From Acididesulfobacillus acetoxydans (GTDB lineage Bacteria > Bacillota > Desulfitobacteriia > Desulfitobacteriales > Desulfitobacteriaceae), in assembly GCF_902729405.1 (NCBI RefSeq), contig NZ_LR746496.1, positions 3,658,001 to 3,722,000 of the forward strand: a DNA stretch of 64,000 nt, given 5' to 3'. The notes beneath the pieces are model-generated. The model was not told the DNA's origin and searched no databases. It was given only the letters and a program-made list of their open reading frames with translations. Position numbers and translations under genes: made by a program. Of the stretch, positions 50,845 through 58,174 are shown piece by piece. Numbering within the stretch: position 1 is the stretch's first letter; each line of letters starts with the position of its first letter.

Positions 50845-50925
50845 AACCCTCACTTTTTCATCCCAGCGGGGAAACGGGCTCTTGTTTCTTGCGCAGCCGT
50901 GAAAGCCCCGGCACAAAAACCGTCC

Positions 50926-51645
50926 CTAGTCTAAAACACAGCAGAGCAGCGTGAAGTTGTCCGGGGCGCCCCGCTCCAGCACCAGCCGGCGCAAGGCTTC
51001 CAAATGGCCCTCCCAGGAACGTTCCGCCCCCAGTTCGTCACGCACTTCTTCCGCCTTCACCACGTCGGAAAACCCGTCCGTGCAGAGAAAGAACACGTCC
51101 CGGGCCTGCGTTTCAACCTTGCGCAGGTCAATCTCGATCTCTTCGGCCGCGCCTACGGCCCGCATGATCATGTTGCGTTTCGGATGCTTCTCCGCCTCCT
51201 CCGGTGAAATCTGCCCCAGGCGCAAAAGCTCACCTACCAATGAATGATCATCTGTCAGGGCTATGAGTTCACCGCCCCGCCACAAATAAGCCCGGCTGTC
51301 TCCCACATGCCCGATGAGAACCTCTTGTCTCAGAATGAGAAGGGCCGTCAGAGTAGTGCCCATCCCCCTTCTCTCCGGGCTGGCAAGGGAAGACGCGTAC
51401 ACCACCCTGTTCGCTTCGGTTAAACTCCGCTGCAGCCAATCGCCGAGAGTATCCCGCTCAAGGGTGTCCAACTCGGCCGCAGACTTGGCCAGCTGGGCCA
51501 AAGCCATTCTGGCCGCGACCTCTCCCGCCAGATGCCCGCCCATCCCGTCCGCCACGGCCAGAAGACCGCGGTCTTGGAGAATGAGATAAGCGTCTTCATT
51601 GTTTTTGCGCACAAGGCCGGTTTCACTGCAACTTAGAATTCTCAT
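50926..51645 (-). CDS. prpC: PP2C-family protein phosphatase (Stp/PrpC)
   Basis: This metal-dependent phosphatase reverses PrkC phosphorylation. The 239-residue protein contains the PP2C motifs RKNNEDAYLI (about 13-22), VADGMGGHLAGE (about 32-43) and GHVGDSRAYLWRGG (about 116-129). FLCTDGFSDVV and a late GAPDNFTLL with the last metal aspartate complete the set. It overlaps the fhaB gene by 23 bp upstream. It belongs to the kinase/SEDS/PBP block. Confidence 0.95.
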   Translation of the reverse strand: MRILSCSETGLVRKNNEDAYLILQDRGLLAVADGMGGHLAGEVAARMALAQLAKSAAELDTLERDTLGDWLQRSLTEANRVVYASSLASPERRGMGTTLTALLILRQEVLIGHVGDSRAYLWRGGELIALTDDHSLVGELLRLGQISPEEAEKHPKRNMIMRAVGAAEEIEIDLRKVETQARDVFFLCTDGFSDVVKAEEVRDELGAERSWEGHLEALRRLVLERGAPDNFTLLCCVLD

Positions 51646-52075
51646 TTTGCCACCTCGTGTATTGGAACGTAATACTTCCTATTTTCACATAATCCCCAAT
51701 AACGAGCTGTACGGGGGAATTAATACGTTCTCCGTTCACCCAGGTCCCGTTCGTACTGCCCAGATCCTCCAGCATTGTCACCCCCTTCTGCCGGCGAAAA
51801 ACGGCATGGTCGAGAGAAACAAAATGATCCGGCATGATAATGTCGTTGTTTTTACCGCGCCCCACGCTTAACCCCCGGTTGTCGACCCGGAAACGCCTCC
51901 CTTTCGGCAGAGTCTCCGTACCGTTGAGCACCTCCAACTGCCCAAATTCCTTTTCGCGCGGACGGAACAGCCCTTTGACCTGTAAATCGGCAATTAAGAC
52001 CGTCAAAATGCGGAAGAGAAAAAGATAAATCAGGGCCACAAACAGGAGCCGCCCAATGATAAGAATGGCTTGCAT
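51623..52075 (-). CDS. fhaB: Membrane-anchored FHA-domain protein (FhaB-like)
   Basis: The 150-residue protein has one N-terminal transmembrane helix (about residues 5-30). A linker is followed by a forkhead-associated domain that binds phosphothreonine (about 68-138). FHA hallmarks are LSVGRGKNNDIIM (Gly-Arg), HFVSLDHAVF (Ser-x-x-His) and LEDLGSTNGTWVNGERI (Asn-Gly). This matches FhaB/FipA of actinobacteria, which recruits phosphorylated partners to division and wall synthesis. It lies between fhaA and the phosphatase. A 42-bp segment of its FHA region is nearly identical in DNA to fhaA. Confidence 0.9.
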   Translation of the reverse strand: MQAILIIGRLLFVALIYLFLFRILTVLIADLQVKGLFRPREKEFGQLEVLNGTETLPKGRRFRVDNRGLSVGRGKNNDIIMPDHFVSLDHAVFRRQKGVTMLEDLGSTNGTWVNGERINSPVQLVIGDYVKIGSITFQYTRWQNENSKLQ

Positions 52076-52103
52076 ATCCTACCTCCGGGAATTCTTTGAC
52101 CAG

Positions 52104-52883
52104 CTAGCGATGAATCACGACGACCGTTTGCCCGAGACGAATCTTTTCCCCGGGCGTGACCAGCCGCCGCGTGATCCTTTCGCCGTTCACCCAAGTCCCG
52201 TTCGTACTGCCCAGATCATCCAGCAGCCAGCCTTGCTCCTCCTCCGTCACCTTAAGGTGCCTCCTGGAAACCTCCGGATCGTGCAGGACGATTTGGCACT
52301 GCGAATGGCGCCCCAGATAAAACACCTCCGGGGGCACAGGGAAAATCTGGGTAGCATCCGGTCCCTCAATTACTTCGAGATAATAAGCCGGATTCCTGCC
52401 GGGTTGAGCGGCTGAAGGCAAGTTTGTCTTGACTTCTTCCCGGAAAATACTTGTTTGTTCGCGCCAGTCTTCTTCCTCGTCCGCTTCAGGCGCCTCATCT
52501 CCCCAATCTACGACAATTGAATCATCGAAGTCAGCTTCGATAAACATTTCGCGCGGGGTCACCGTATCATCCTCATGCAGTTCAATGGCAGGTTTAGTCA
52601 GAAAGGTACAACCGTACTTCTCCCCTTCCTGGTACAGATATTTTGAGAGTTCCAGTAAAAGTGCGTCGCCGAAAGTCGCCAAAGGGCTCCAGTCGCCGGA
52701 ATGAAGAAAAACCCGGTAGACATTGGGCACATATACGGCTGAAACGCTGACCTGTTTGTGTTTTAACATCACTTTGACCAGTTCTTTGGCGATCTCGACC
52801 GGCTGCAAGCGGGCAGAGTTCTTCTTGAACGCTCCGGTAAACAGTTTCTCCGCTACCGCTTCAAAACGAGCCAGCAGACTCAT
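52104..52883 (-). CDS. fhaA: FHA-domain protein with DUF3662 N-terminus (FhaA-like)
   Basis: The 259-residue protein starts MSLLARFEAVAEKLFTGAFK, the start of the FhaA N-terminal (DUF3662) domain that runs to about residue 115. An acidic linker (about 120-165, with EAPEADEEEDW) follows, then a C-terminal FHA domain with YLGRHSQCQIVL, SRRHLKV and DDLGSTNGTWVNGERI. There is no membrane segment, so it should be cytosolic. I start at 52883, GGGGAG upstream; an ATG six codons earlier overlaps the rlmN stop. In mycobacteria FhaA binds phosphorylated MviN and PBP regulators, and an equivalent task here is inferred from the shared operon. Confidence 0.9.
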   Translation of the reverse strand: MSLLARFEAVAEKLFTGAFKKNSARLQPVEIAKELVKVMLKHKQVSVSAVYVPNVYRVFLHSGDWSPLATFGDALLLELSKYLYQEGEKYGCTFLTKPAIELHEDDTVTPREMFIEADFDDSIVVDWGDEAPEADEEEDWREQTSIFREEVKTNLPSAAQPGRNPAYYLEVIEGPDATQIFPVPPEVFYLGRHSQCQIVLHDPEVSRRHLKVTEEEQGWLLDDLGSTNGTWVNGERITRRLVTPGEKIRLGQTVVVIHR

Positions 52884-52890
52884 TTCCGTT

Positions 52891-53982
52891 TCACTCCCCA
52901 TAACGCCGCCTCAGTTGACCACACGCCGCTTCAATATCTGTCCCGCGTTCCTCCCGGACGCTGACCGGGATTCCCGCCTCGGCCAGGATGCCGGCGAACT
53001 CCGCCACCCGCTTCTCCGCCGGCCGTTTGATTCCTGTCTCCGCCACCGGGTTGACCGGGATCAGGTTAACATGTGCCAACATTCCTCGCAAAAGTTTGGC
53101 CACTGCAGATGCCTCCTGTTCATTGGCCGTTTTTTCCGTCAAGGCCACCTCAAAAGTAATCCGGCGGCCGCTGATTTCGCCGTATTCCCGGCAGGCCCCA
53201 AGCAGCTCCGCCAAAGGATAGCGCCGGTTCATCGGCACCAGGACATCCCTCACCGCATCGGTCCCCGCATGCAGAGAGACGGCTAATCCCACCTGGGCAT
53301 TGTCCCGGGCCAACCGCCGGATCCCGGGCACCACCCCGCTCGTCGAGATCGTCATCCTCCTCATGCCTATATTCTGCCCCTGAGGACTGTTCAAAACCTC
53401 GATGGCTCTTAACACCGCCCCATAATTCAGGAAAGGCTCCCCCATCCCCATGAAAACCACATTGGTCACTTGAAAACCCTCGTCCTCCCGCCGGAGATTA
53501 CGGGTCAGCTCCAGAACCTGACCCGTGATCTCCCCCGCTGTCAGATTGCGGCGGAAACCGCCGAGACCGGTAGCGCAAAAGGCGCAGCCCACCGGGCACC
53601 CCACCTGAGTAGAAACGCAAACTGTGTGCCTGTCCCGCGCCCGCCGGCGCTCATAATCCATGAGCACACATTCAATACTCTCCCCGTCTGCCAGGCCGAA
53701 AAGATACTTCCGGGTCCCGTCGCGCGATCTCTGCTCCCTGAGCAGCTCCAAGGGCCGCAAAGTCAGGACGGCGCTCAAAAGTTTCCTGTCCGCTTCTTTG
53801 ATGTTCGTCATTTCCGCCCAAGATCGCACAGCGCGTTCCTGAACCCAGCGGAAGACCTGACTGCCCCGAAAACGCGCCAGACCGTTGGCCAGACACATTT
53901 TCCCCAGTTCTTCTTCTTTGCAGCCACGCGCTTCTTGTTGTTCCATAGTATGGTCACAGCCCAGCGGTTCTTGTCGTTCCAT
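52891..53982 (-). CDS. rlmN: 23S rRNA A2503 / tRNA A37 C2-methyltransferase
   Basis: RlmN is a radical SAM methyltransferase. The cluster motif is CPVGCAFCATG (CxxxCxxC), followed by the GMGEPFLNYGAVLRAIEVL block and STSGVVPGIRRLA. The SLHAGTDAVRD stretch and the C-terminal cysteine in DIEAACGQLR, needed for the methyl-Cys intermediate, are present. The start is uncertain because the first 25 codons contain a duplicated segment (MERQEPLGC and MEQQEARGC). I choose the ATG at 53982, with AGGTGA eight bases upstream. It follows rsmB by 27 bp. Confidence 0.94.
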   Translation of the reverse strand: MERQEPLGCDHTMEQQEARGCKEEELGKMCLANGLARFRGSQVFRWVQERAVRSWAEMTNIKEADRKLLSAVLTLRPLELLREQRSRDGTRKYLFGLADGESIECVLMDYERRRARDRHTVCVSTQVGCPVGCAFCATGLGGFRRNLTAGEITGQVLELTRNLRREDEGFQVTNVVFMGMGEPFLNYGAVLRAIEVLNSPQGQNIGMRRMTISTSGVVPGIRRLARDNAQVGLAVSLHAGTDAVRDVLVPMNRRYPLAELLGACREYGEISGRRITFEVALTEKTANEQEASAVAKLLRGMLAHVNLIPVNPVAETGIKRPAEKRVAEFAGILAEAGIPVSVREERGTDIEAACGQLRRRYGE

Positions 53983-54009
53983 AGTATTATTCACCTAATC
54001 GCCAGCGTT

Positions 54010-55401
54010 CTAAACTTCCCGCCTGGTAAATTGCGCCAGGAAAAATCCGTCCGTCCCGTGCCTCTGCGGTAAGAGCTGCAACATTCCCTTCTCCGCCTGA
54101 CGCCGGTCCCGCGGATCTGACAACGAAAAAGGCAGCCTCTCCGCCAAGTCGGCAGGAACAAACTCCGCGTGAGCGGAGCGGAACGCTTTGACCACCTCAA
54201 AGTTTTCCTCCGGCTCCACGGTACAAGTCGAGTAGACCAACGTTCCTCCGGGCCTCACTTTGGCCGCGGCTCTCTCCAGGATGGCAAGCTGAAGCTGTGG
54301 CAGAGCCTCTATGTCCTTCTCCTCCTTGCGCCAGCGCAAATCCGCCTTGCGCCTGAGGATCCCCAAGCCGGAACAGGGCGCGTCCACCAGCACCCCGTCC
54401 TGAGATTCATCCTCCACGCCGCTCAGCTCGCGCGCATCCCCCGGATAGGTGTGAATGATGGAGATGCCGAGGCGCCCGGCCAGTTCCTCCACCAGCCGGA
54501 GTTTACCTTCATGCCGGTCAAAAGCCGAGATAGAACCGGTATTGTGCATGAATTCCGCCAGGTGAGTCGTTTTTCCGCCCGGCGCACTGCAGGCGTCGAG
54601 AACCGCATCCCCGCTCTGCGGCCGCAACACGTGGGCTACCATCTGCGAGCTCTCATCCTGAACCGTGAAAAGACCCTCCCTGAACGCGGCCAGCTCAGCC
54701 AAAGCCCCCAGGCCAGAGACGCGCAGACTTTCCGGAACCCGCTCCCCCGGTTCTGCCGCCACTCCTTCCAGAAGCAGCCGTTCCCGCAACCCTTCCCGGT
54801 CGGTTCTTAAAACATTGGCCCGGATCCAAAGCGGAGCCGGCTCGTTATCGAGGCGCAGCAGCTCCTCCGTTTCCGTAAACCCCCAGCGTTTCCACCAGCG
54901 GCGCACCAGCCAGTCAGGGTGTGAATGGCGCACTGACAAATAGCGTACCGGCTCCCTCGCGGCCTCCGGCCACGGCAAGTCCCAGCCCGTTTCCATAACC
55001 CGGCGCAGAACGCCGTTCAACAGAGCCGTAAACTTGGGCTCCGAGGTCTTGGCCAGTTCGACGCTCTCGTTGACCGCCACGGCCCCCGGAATTTTATCCA
55101 AATAGAGAAGCTGGAAAGCCCCGAGGCGCAGAATTTGGCGGACCCGCACCGGCAAACTCGACATGGGTTTGCGCAGGTGCAGGCGCAAGGCATAATCCAG
55201 GGTGAGCCGGTGCTTTAAACAGCCATTGACGAGTACCGTCGCCAGGGAGCGCTCCCTTGGCTCACTCAAAGCCCCTAAATTATGTTGGAGGAGAATATTG
55301 GCATAGGAAGCGCCGCTTTCCACCCGGGAAAGGATCTCCGCCGCAAGAAAACGCGGGCTCCGCCTCACCGGTCCTCCGGCCGGCTCTTGTCCTCTGCTCA
55401 T
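54010..55401 (-). CDS. rsmB: 16S rRNA (cytosine-967-C5)-methyltransferase
   Basis: RsmB methylates C967. The 463-residue protein has an N-terminal NusB-like helical domain (about 10-145) and the Rossmann methyltransferase with VLDACSAPGGKTTHLAEFM (about 269-287). The conserved cysteines lie in VDAPCSGLGILRRKADLRW and STCTVEPEENFEVV, the latter the catalytic one. It lies between the zinc protease gene and rlmN; fmt-rsmB-rlmN clustering is common in Firmicutes. Confidence 0.96.
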   Translation of the reverse strand: MSRGQEPAGGPVRRSPRFLAAEILSRVESGASYANILLQHNLGALSEPRERSLATVLVNGCLKHRLTLDYALRLHLRKPMSSLPVRVRQILRLGAFQLLYLDKIPGAVAVNESVELAKTSEPKFTALLNGVLRRVMETGWDLPWPEAAREPVRYLSVRHSHPDWLVRRWWKRWGFTETEELLRLDNEPAPLWIRANVLRTDREGLRERLLLEGVAAEPGERVPESLRVSGLGALAELAAFREGLFTVQDESSQMVAHVLRPQSGDAVLDACSAPGGKTTHLAEFMHNTGSISAFDRHEGKLRLVEELAGRLGISIIHTYPGDARELSGVEDESQDGVLVDAPCSGLGILRRKADLRWRKEEKDIEALPQLQLAILERAAAKVRPGGTLVYSTCTVEPEENFEVVKAFRSAHAEFVPADLAERLPFSLSDPRDRRQAEKGMLQLLPQRHGTDGFFLAQFTRREV

Positions 55402-55426
55402 AAATTCTCACTGTCCTCAAACAAAC

Positions 55427-56128
55427 TCAGTCGCGGCGGCTACGTCCCTGTGCGATCAGGACAAAACGGGCCAGCTGTAAGACTGCGGCCAGGGCGGCCG
55501 CCACATAGGTCAAAGCCGCGGCGCTCAAAACCGCACGGGCACCTCTCATTTCGTCTCCGGCCACCAGGTTTTCCTGGCTCAACATGGCCAAGGCTCTGTG
55601 GCTGGCATTAAACTCCACCGGCAGCGTGATCAGCTGAAACAAAACCGCAAAGGCAAAAAACAGGATCCCCACTTGCAACAGGAGCCCAAAAGCCGGCATA
55701 AACAAGCCGACCAGAATGAGGATCGGACCCAAACTGCTGCCGAAATTGGCCACAGGAACAAAAGTCGAACGCAGCTGCAGCGGAAAGTATCCCCTGGCAT
55801 CCTGGAGGGCGTGTCCCGTCTCATGAGCGGCCACCGCCACCGCCGCCAAAGAATTACTGGAATAAACATCTTGACTCAAGCTCACGACCTTTGTCCTGGG
55901 ATCATAGTGGTCAGACAAACGGCCGCTCACCGCTTCCACCCGCACGTCATACAAACCGCTGCCCCCGAGAATAGCCCGCGCCACTTGGGCGCCGGTGAGA
56001 CCGCTGCGGGCCCGGATTTCCGAGTACTTGCCGTAGGCGGAAGAAATCTTCGCTTGAGCATAGACGGAAAGCAAGATCGCGGGAATCAATAAAATCATCG
56101 TCGGATCATAGAAAAACATCTCATCCAT
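55427..56128 (-). CDS. Membrane-bound zinc metallopeptidase (YugP family)
   Basis: The 233-residue protein belongs to the predicted neutral zinc metallopeptidases. The zinc motif is AAHETGHALQ (HExxH, about residues 100-109), followed by GYFPLQLRS. It has an N-terminal hydrophobic segment (about 10-27) and two or three further membrane segments after the motif (about 130-165 and 200-225). DVYSSNSLAAVAVAAHE is a conserved block. Substrates are unknown. It sits between fmt and rsmB, a frequent position in Clostridia. Confidence 0.9.
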   Translation of the reverse strand: MDEMFFYDPTMILLIPAILLSVYAQAKISSAYGKYSEIRARSGLTGAQVARAILGGSGLYDVRVEAVSGRLSDHYDPRTKVVSLSQDVYSSNSLAAVAVAAHETGHALQDARGYFPLQLRSTFVPVANFGSSLGPILILVGLFMPAFGLLLQVGILFFAFAVLFQLITLPVEFNASHRALAMLSQENLVAGDEMRGARAVLSAAALTYVAAALAAVLQLARFVLIAQGRSRRD

Positions 56129-56146
56129 CCTCCCTCTCAGGACAAA

Positions 56147-57292
56147 TTATAAACCCAACCTCTCTCCCGCTTCCCCATGCCTGCCCAGGAAAAAATCCCG
56201 GGCCGGCATCCGGCGTTTTCCCGCCGGCTGTACTTCTTTGATTTTCAGCCACCCGTCGCCCGTCCGCACCGCCAAGCCGTCTCCTTCAATCCTCAGGACC
56301 TCGCCCGGCCAATTCGCCGGAGTCCCGAAGCCTGAGTCCCAAACCCCGGCCAAGGTCTTGCCGCTGCTTTTTTCGGGGCCGGCAGCCGGCTGTCCTCTCC
56401 CTGTTTTCTTGCTTCTGACCCTTGTGTAATTGGTCTGCGTACCGGATCGGACTCTCTCCTCCCCCGGAGAATTCCTTGCCCCGGTCTCGGTATACCGCTT
56501 CCCCGCGCTTTCCCCCGCGCTTTCCCCCGGGGATGTTTCTTCCTCCGGGGGAGAGCTTTGCCAGACTTTGAGACTCTCTCCCCGGAAAGTCGTATAAGCA
56601 CCCGGCCAGGGATTGAGACCTCTGATGAGATTGTGAATCGCCCAGGAACCGCCTGCCCAGTCAATCTTTTCATCCTTGCGGGTGAGAAGAGGCGCATAAC
56701 TCCCCGGCCCCGTCTGAGGAACCGGCCGGACAGTGCCGGCCTCGACCCCGGCTAACGTATCCAAAAGCAGGGTTGCGCCCAAACGGGCCAGTGCCTCATG
56801 TACCTCACCGCCGGCGGCCTCCGCAGAAATCGGATATTCCGCCTGTAAGAGCAGGTCTCCCGTATCCAGACCCTGATTCATAAGCATCGTGGTAACCCCG
56901 GTCACTTTCTCCCCCCGGATCACCGCCCACTGAATCGGCGCCGCGCCGCGGTAAGCCGGCAGCAGAGAGGCGTGTACATTAATACAGCCCCTGCGCGGCA
57001 AGGCGAGGATCTCAGATGAGAGGATCTGCCCGTAGGCCACCACAACGATGCCCTCCGGCGCTAAGTCACGCAGTTGAGCCACCGCCTCGGGACTTTTTAC
57101 CCGTTCCGGCTGGAACACCGGCAAACCCAGCGCCAAAGCCGCCGTTTTCACCGCGCTGGGCTTCATCAGTTGTCCCCGGCCTGCCGGGCGGTCCGGCTGA
57201 GTAAACACCCCGGCAACCTCGTACCCCGCTCCCACCGACGCCTCGAGGGAAGGAACCGCGAAATCCGGAGTCCCCATAAACACCAAACGCAT
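56147..57292 (-). CDS. fmt: Methionyl-tRNA formyltransferase
   Basis: Fmt formylates initiator Met-tRNA. From the ATG at 57292 the protein has 381 residues. The N-terminal domain shows MRLVFMGTPDFAVPSLEASV, the catalytic INVHASLLPAYRGAAPIQWA (about 104-123) and GLDTGDLLL. The C-terminal tRNA-binding OB domain is split by a low-complexity insertion at about residues 247-320 (rich in E, G, S, R, with SPGESAGESAG). This makes the protein about 60-70 residues longer than usual. def lies upstream, but 366 bp away instead of the usual tight def-fmt pair. Confidence 0.95.
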   Translation of the reverse strand: MRLVFMGTPDFAVPSLEASVGAGYEVAGVFTQPDRPAGRGQLMKPSAVKTAALALGLPVFQPERVKSPEAVAQLRDLAPEGIVVVAYGQILSSEILALPRRGCINVHASLLPAYRGAAPIQWAVIRGEKVTGVTTMLMNQGLDTGDLLLQAEYPISAEAAGGEVHEALARLGATLLLDTLAGVEAGTVRPVPQTGPGSYAPLLTRKDEKIDWAGGSWAIHNLIRGLNPWPGAYTTFRGESLKVWQSSPPEEETSPGESAGESAGKRYTETGARNSPGEERVRSGTQTNYTRVRSKKTGRGQPAAGPEKSSGKTLAGVWDSGFGTPANWPGEVLRIEGDGLAVRTGDGWLKIKEVQPAGKRRMPARDFFLGRHGEAGERLGL

Positions 57293-57658
57293 AAAAACCT
57301 CCCAGGATTCATTTACCCAATGCGGCTTCCGCCGGGCCGGCGTCCCGCACCTCCTGCGGCTAAGGAACTTTGCGCGTTCCGCAGGGCCCCTATGAGTCTG
57401 CGCATCGTTCACGTGCGTTCCCCGCGGCGACCTTCGCCGTCGCCGCAGCGGTCTCGTGCGTCTCCGCGGCGACCTTGAGTTCCTCGCCGCACCATCGCCG
57501 TCCCCGCACTACCCCACCGCGTCTCTGCCGCGTCCTTGTGTGTCTGACACCCCTCCGGCCCATCGCCGCAAGAACGTTCAGGCAATACCTCTTGCCTCTT
57601 TGCGGCCGGATTCCTCTACCGCCTCCGCACGACTGCGCTATGACGCGATGGCTGCCCT
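57293..57658. other. GC-rich spacer between def and fmt
   Basis: No gene is supported in this 366-bp stretch. It is strongly biased in composition (C-rich on plus) and holds imperfect copies of CCGCGGCGACCTT near 57422 and 57464. I see no promoter or T-tailed hairpin. The normally tight def-fmt junction appears to have been expanded here. Confidence 0.4.
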
Positions 57659-58117
57659 TTACTTGCTGCGGTAAATCTTCTTAGCCTTATCAATGAAGAG
57701 GATACCCTCCAAATGGTCTATTTCGTGCTGCAAAGCCCGAGCGAGCAGTCCGTCTGTGGTGATGTCCACCGGCTCGCCCTTGCGGTCCAAACCCTTAACC
57801 CTGACCTGAGCCGGCCGCACGACATCCCCATTGACCCCGGGAATGCTGAGACAGCCTTCCGTTTCCACCGATACCCCGGAACTCTCGACGACTACCGGAT
57901 TGACGAGCTCTATCAAACCCTCTCCCACGTCCACCACGATGGCGCGTTTTGAAACTCCGATCTGCGGCGCTGCCAGGCCGATCCCGTTGCCCGCGGCATA
58001 CATCGTTTCAGCCAAGTTATCGAGCAGTTTCTCGATCGTTTTATTGACTTCGGGAATCTCTTTTGCCTGCTCCCGTAAGACTTCCGCCCCAACCTCCACA
58101 ATTTGATACACTGCCAT
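57659..58117 (-). CDS. def: Peptide deformylase
   Basis: Def removes the N-formyl group from new proteins. The 152-residue protein has the three family motifs [12 protein letters not shown] (about residues 43-54), EGCLSIPG (about 86-93, cysteine metal ligand) and [13 protein letters not shown] (about 126-138, HExxH). From the ATG at 58117 an AGGAGG lies nine bases upstream; the frame is open 16 codons more. It lies between priA and fmt, the typical order. Confidence 0.96.
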   Translation of the reverse strand: MAVYQIVEVGAEVLREQAKEIPEVNKTIEKLLDNLAETMYAAGNGIGLAAPQIGVSKRAIVVDVGEGLIELVNPVVVESSGVSVETEGCLSIPGVNGDVVRPAQVRVKGLDRKGEPVDITTDGLLARALQHEIDHLEGILFIDKAKKIYRSK

Positions 58118-58174
58118 TTGAGACGTCCTCCTTCTTTCCTGCAAAGTCTCACCCAAATTCTTCACTCCACCGCC

